A stretch of DNA of 8,153 nt, taken from Oscillospiraceae bacterium (GTDB lineage: Bacteria; Bacillota; Clostridia; UBA1381). The position numbers and the translations under genes were made by a program. Positions 6,482 to 8,153 of this stretch are shown piece after piece. The notes beneath the pieces were generated by a model. That model ran no database searches. It had not been told where the DNA came from and worked only from the letters and a program-made list of their open reading frames with translations. How positions within the stretch are numbered: the first letter of the stretch is position 1; each line of letters opens with the position of its first letter. Where the stretch lies: assembly GCA_022508725.1 (NCBI GenBank), contig JAFLUR010000094.1, positions 1 through 8,153 on the forward strand, given 5' to 3'.

Positions 6482-6592
6482 TACGGAATGTGTTTGCAGT
6501 TCGCTCTGCGCGGGATTTTCGCCGTTTTCCGGCTGCGGCATGAAATTCGTACAATTCGGCAGGGTTTTCGGAGCTATGTAAGGAGAGATTTT
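6482..6592 (+). promoter_or_regulatory. smpB leader with small hairpins
   Basis: The leader of about 110 nt has short stems GCAG/CTGC (6496-6509) and GCCG/CGGC (6521-6533). GCAG at 6496-6499 could alternatively pair with CTGC at 6533-6536, enclosing the second stem. An AUG directly followed by UAA occurs at 6576-6581, touching the smpB Shine-Dalgarno. The frame is open from an ATG at 6488 into smpB, but that codon lacks a ribosome site. No known riboswitch class was recognised. Confidence 0.35.
6580..6585 (+). promoter_or_regulatory. Ribosome binding site deciding the smpB start
   Basis: AAGGAG lies 7 nt before the ATG at 6593. It supports a 156-residue SmpB rather than the 191-residue form that would begin at 6488. 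Confidence 0.85.
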
Positions 6593-7063
6593 ATGGCTGA
6601 TAAAAAGCAATCGGTAAAAATAATGGCACAGAATAAAAAAGCGCGGCACGATTATTTTATAATCGAAACGATCGAGGCGGGAATAGAGCTTTTCGGAACA
6701 GAGGTAAAATCCATCCGTCAAGGCAGAATAAACATGACAGATTCATATGCCTCGATAACAAACGGAGAGGTATATATCAAGGCTATGCATATAAGCCCTT
6801 ATGAGGAGGGCAATCGTTTCAACCGCGATCCCATGCGTGAGCGGCGTCTGCTCCTGCATAAACAAGAAATAAGGAAGCTGATAGGTCAAATGCAGCAGCA
6901 GGGATATTCCCTTATCCCGCTTTCGGTGTATCTGAAAGGCTCACTTGTCAAGATCTCACTTGCCGTTGCAAAAGGCAAAAAGCTTTATGATAAGCGTGAT
7001 GATATTGCAAAACGCGACGCTCAGAGAAATGCGCGGCGGGCAGTCAAAGAATTTAACAGATAG
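6593..7063 (+). CDS. smpB: SsrA-binding protein SmpB
   Basis: SmpB binds tmRNA (SsrA) and carries it into the A site of ribosomes stalled on messages without a stop codon, so that the nascent peptide is tagged and the ribosome freed. The protein is 156 residues, the family's normal size. Diagnostic segments are NKKARHDY (14-21), EAGIELFGTEVKSIRQG (28-44), which forms part of the OB-like barrel binding tmRNA, and GKKLYDKRDDIAKRD (128-142). The last leads into the basic C-terminal tail (RRAVKEFNR), known in the family to reach into the mRNA channel. The start is the ATG with AAGGAG 7 nt upstream; an internal ATG at codon 11 is possible but has no site. It is followed by lepA after 37 nt. The tmRNA gene, its partner, is not in the window. 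Confidence 0.97.
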   Translation: MADKKQSVKIMAQNKKARHDYFIIETIEAGIELFGTEVKSIRQGRINMTDSYASITNGEVYIKAMHISPYEEGNRFNRDPMRERRLLLHKQEIRKLIGQMQQQGYSLIPLSVYLKGSLVKISLAVAKGKKLYDKRDDIAKRDAQRNARRAVKEFNR

Positions 7064-7080
7064 TATCCGGCAGCGGATAT
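7063..7080 (+). repeat. Hairpin between smpB and lepA
   Basis: TATCCG (7064-7069) and CGGATA (7074-7079) form a 6-bp stem with a 4-nt loop GCAG, extended by a possible G-U pair using the last base of the smpB stop codon. No T-tract follows, so it is not an intrinsic terminator. It ends 8 nt before the lepA ribosome site. It could shape mRNA processing or lepA translation; this is inference. Confidence 0.45.
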
Positions 7081-7100
7081 GATTTCATAGGAGGACTTGT

Positions 7101-8153
7101 ATGACCGAACAGGAAAAAATACGGAATTTTTGTATAATCGCACATATAGATCACGGAAAATCGACCCTTGCCGACAGACTGCTTGAGCTTACGGGCGAGG
7201 TTTCACAGCGTGATATGGAGGAGCAGCTGCTTGATAATATGGATCTTGAACGCGAGCGCGGAATAACCATAAAGGCTCATGCCGTAAAACTCACATATAA
7301 GGCGGAGGACGGTGAGGAATATATTCTTAATCTTATAGACACGCCGGGACACGTTGATTTTAACTATGAGGTTTCGAGAAGTCTTGCCGCGTGCGAGGGA
7401 GCGATCCTTGTGGTGGACGCATCACAGGGCATTGAGGCGCAGACCCTTGCAAATACTTATCTTGCGATAGATCATGATCTTGAAGTGCTTCCCGTTGTAA
7501 ATAAAATAGATCTGCCGAGCGCGCGTCCGGATTTTGTAAAAAAGGAGATCGAGGACGTTATAGGCATAAGCGCGGAGGACGCACCGCTTATATCCGCAAA
7601 AACGGGTCTCAACACCGAACAGGTTTTGGAATATATAGTAAAAAACATACCCTCTCCCAAGGGCGATAAAAACGCAAAATTGCAGGCTCTTATCTTTGAC
7701 TCGTATTATGACAGCTACAGAGGCGTTATAGTATATGTACGCATCAAAGAAGGCACACTGAAAGCAGGCGATAAAATACGTCTTATGCAAACGGGCGCGG
7801 AGTTTGATGTTGTCGAGGTCGGCTCTCTCCAAACCTTCGGACTTCTTCCCGCAAAATCCCTGTCTGCCGGCGAGGTCGGATATATAGCGGCAAGTATAAA
7901 GAATATACGCGATGCCCGTGTGGGCGATACCGTAACCTTAGCCGACGATCCGGCGGATAGCCCGCTGCCCGGCTACAAAAAGGTAAATCCTATGGTGTAC
8001 TGCGGAATTTATCCCGCGGACGGCGCACGATATGATGATTTGCAGGACGCTCTTTTAAAGCTCCGGCTTAATGACGCCTCTCTTCTTTTTGAGCCGGAAA
8101 CATCAACAGCCCTCGGTTTCGGTTTCAGATGCGGATTTCTGGGACTTTTGCAT
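7101..8153 (+). CDS. lepA: Elongation factor 4 (LepA), N-terminal part, cut by window edge
   Basis: Translational GTPase related to EF-G, acting on ribosomes; reported roles include back-translocation and a function in 30S biogenesis. The visible 351 codons are somewhat over half of the usual length of about 600, with no stop before the right edge. GTPase motifs: G1 AHIDHGKS (14-21), switch I ERERGITIKA (50-59), G3 DTPGH (80-84), G4 NKID (134-137) and G5 SAKTG (165-169). Domain 2 follows (about 190-280), then the start of domain 3. LepA rather than EF-G is shown by MEEQLLDNMDLERERGITIK (39-58), by the short G domain without the EF-G insert, and by GFRCGFLGLLH at the very end of the window. 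AGGAGG lies 6 nt before the ATG. It is likely co-transcribed with smpB. No broken motif is seen. Confidence 0.97.
   Translation, partial: MTEQEKIRNFCIIAHIDHGKSTLADRLLELTGEVSQRDMEEQLLDNMDLERERGITIKAHAVKLTYKAEDGEEYILNLIDTPGHVDFNYEVSRSLAACEGAILVVDASQGIEAQTLANTYLAIDHDLEVLPVVNKIDLPSARPDFVKKEIEDVIGISAEDAPLISAKTGLNTEQVLEYIVKNIPSPKGDKNAKLQALIFDSYYDSYRGVIVYVRIKEGTLKAGDKIRLMQTGAEFDVVEVGSLQTFGLLPAKSLSAGEVGYIAASIKNIRDARVGDTVTLADDPADSPLPGYKKVNPMVYCGIYPADGARYDDLQDALLKLRLNDASLLFEPETSTALGFGFRCGFLGLLH

Larger units (their letters stand above)
6239..6592. other. Divergent intergenic region between aspS and smpB
   Basis: These 354 nt carry no convincing gene. They contain two back-to-back promoters whose -35 boxes are 62 nt apart (6385-6446), and two leaders of about 110 nt, one for aspS on the minus strand and one for smpB on the plus strand. 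The stretch between the -35 boxes is AT-rich, without a clear operator palindrome. No tRNA, tmRNA or T-box signature was recognised. Confidence 0.7.

Noticed and set aside
6239..7100. tmRNA (ssrA) gene next to smpB
   Set aside because: ssrA is often near smpB, but neither flank of smpB holds a sequence of the needed length or the alanine-acceptor-like ends; the gaps are 354 and 37 nt and are otherwise explained.
7422..7832. A 136-codon open frame on the minus strand inside lepA
   Set aside because: It is antisense to a well-conserved part of LepA, with no recognisable domain or start signal.

Overview
The window holds seven protein genes that look chromosomal and bacterial. The purine-rich Shine-Dalgarno sites, moderate-to-low GC with heavy use of ATA isoleucine codons, AspRS with a GAD insertion, and SmpB/LepA sequences of Firmicute type suggest a Clostridia-class Firmicute (Oscillospirales/Christensenellales-like, perhaps gut-derived). 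This placement is an inference from motif style, not from a marker search.

Left part (1-4353, minus strand): a tightly packed four-gene cassette read right to left. It encodes an ABC-2 type ATPase (3349-4353), an ABC-2/GldF-like permease (2667-3371), a GldG-like ABC auxiliary protein with a large extracytoplasmic domain (1221-2633), and a DUF4340 protein (1-1221, C-terminus beyond the left edge). ATPase and permease genes overlap by 23 nt, and the GldG-like and DUF4340 genes share one base (TGATG). The products should form one membrane complex: two cytoplasmic ATPases, a permease dimer, and two membrane-anchored proteins facing outward. Its substrate is unknown. The 'gliding motility' label comes from Bacteroidetes homologues and should not be transferred literally.

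Middle (4457-6238, minus): aspS, aspartyl-tRNA synthetase, 103 nt upstream of the cassette on the same strand with no convincing terminator between them, so read-through is possible.

Intergenic hub (6239-6592): two divergent sigma-A-type promoters with near-consensus boxes and 17-nt spacers. One serves aspS (TTGACA/TAAAAT) and one serves smpB (TTGTAA/TATAAT with extended -10). Each gives a leader of about 110 nt with hairpin potential. The aspS leader has no recognisable T-box but contains mutually exclusive pairings.

Right part (6593-8153, plus): smpB (trans-translation factor) followed after 37 nt by lepA (EF-4 GTPase, N-terminal 351 codons only). They form a probable operon of ribosome-rescue and translation-quality genes.

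No mobile element, CRISPR array, tRNA, rRNA or tmRNA gene was seen. The least-understood content is the ABC/GldG/DUF4340 cassette. The rest is housekeeping translation machinery with a few regulatory curiosities.
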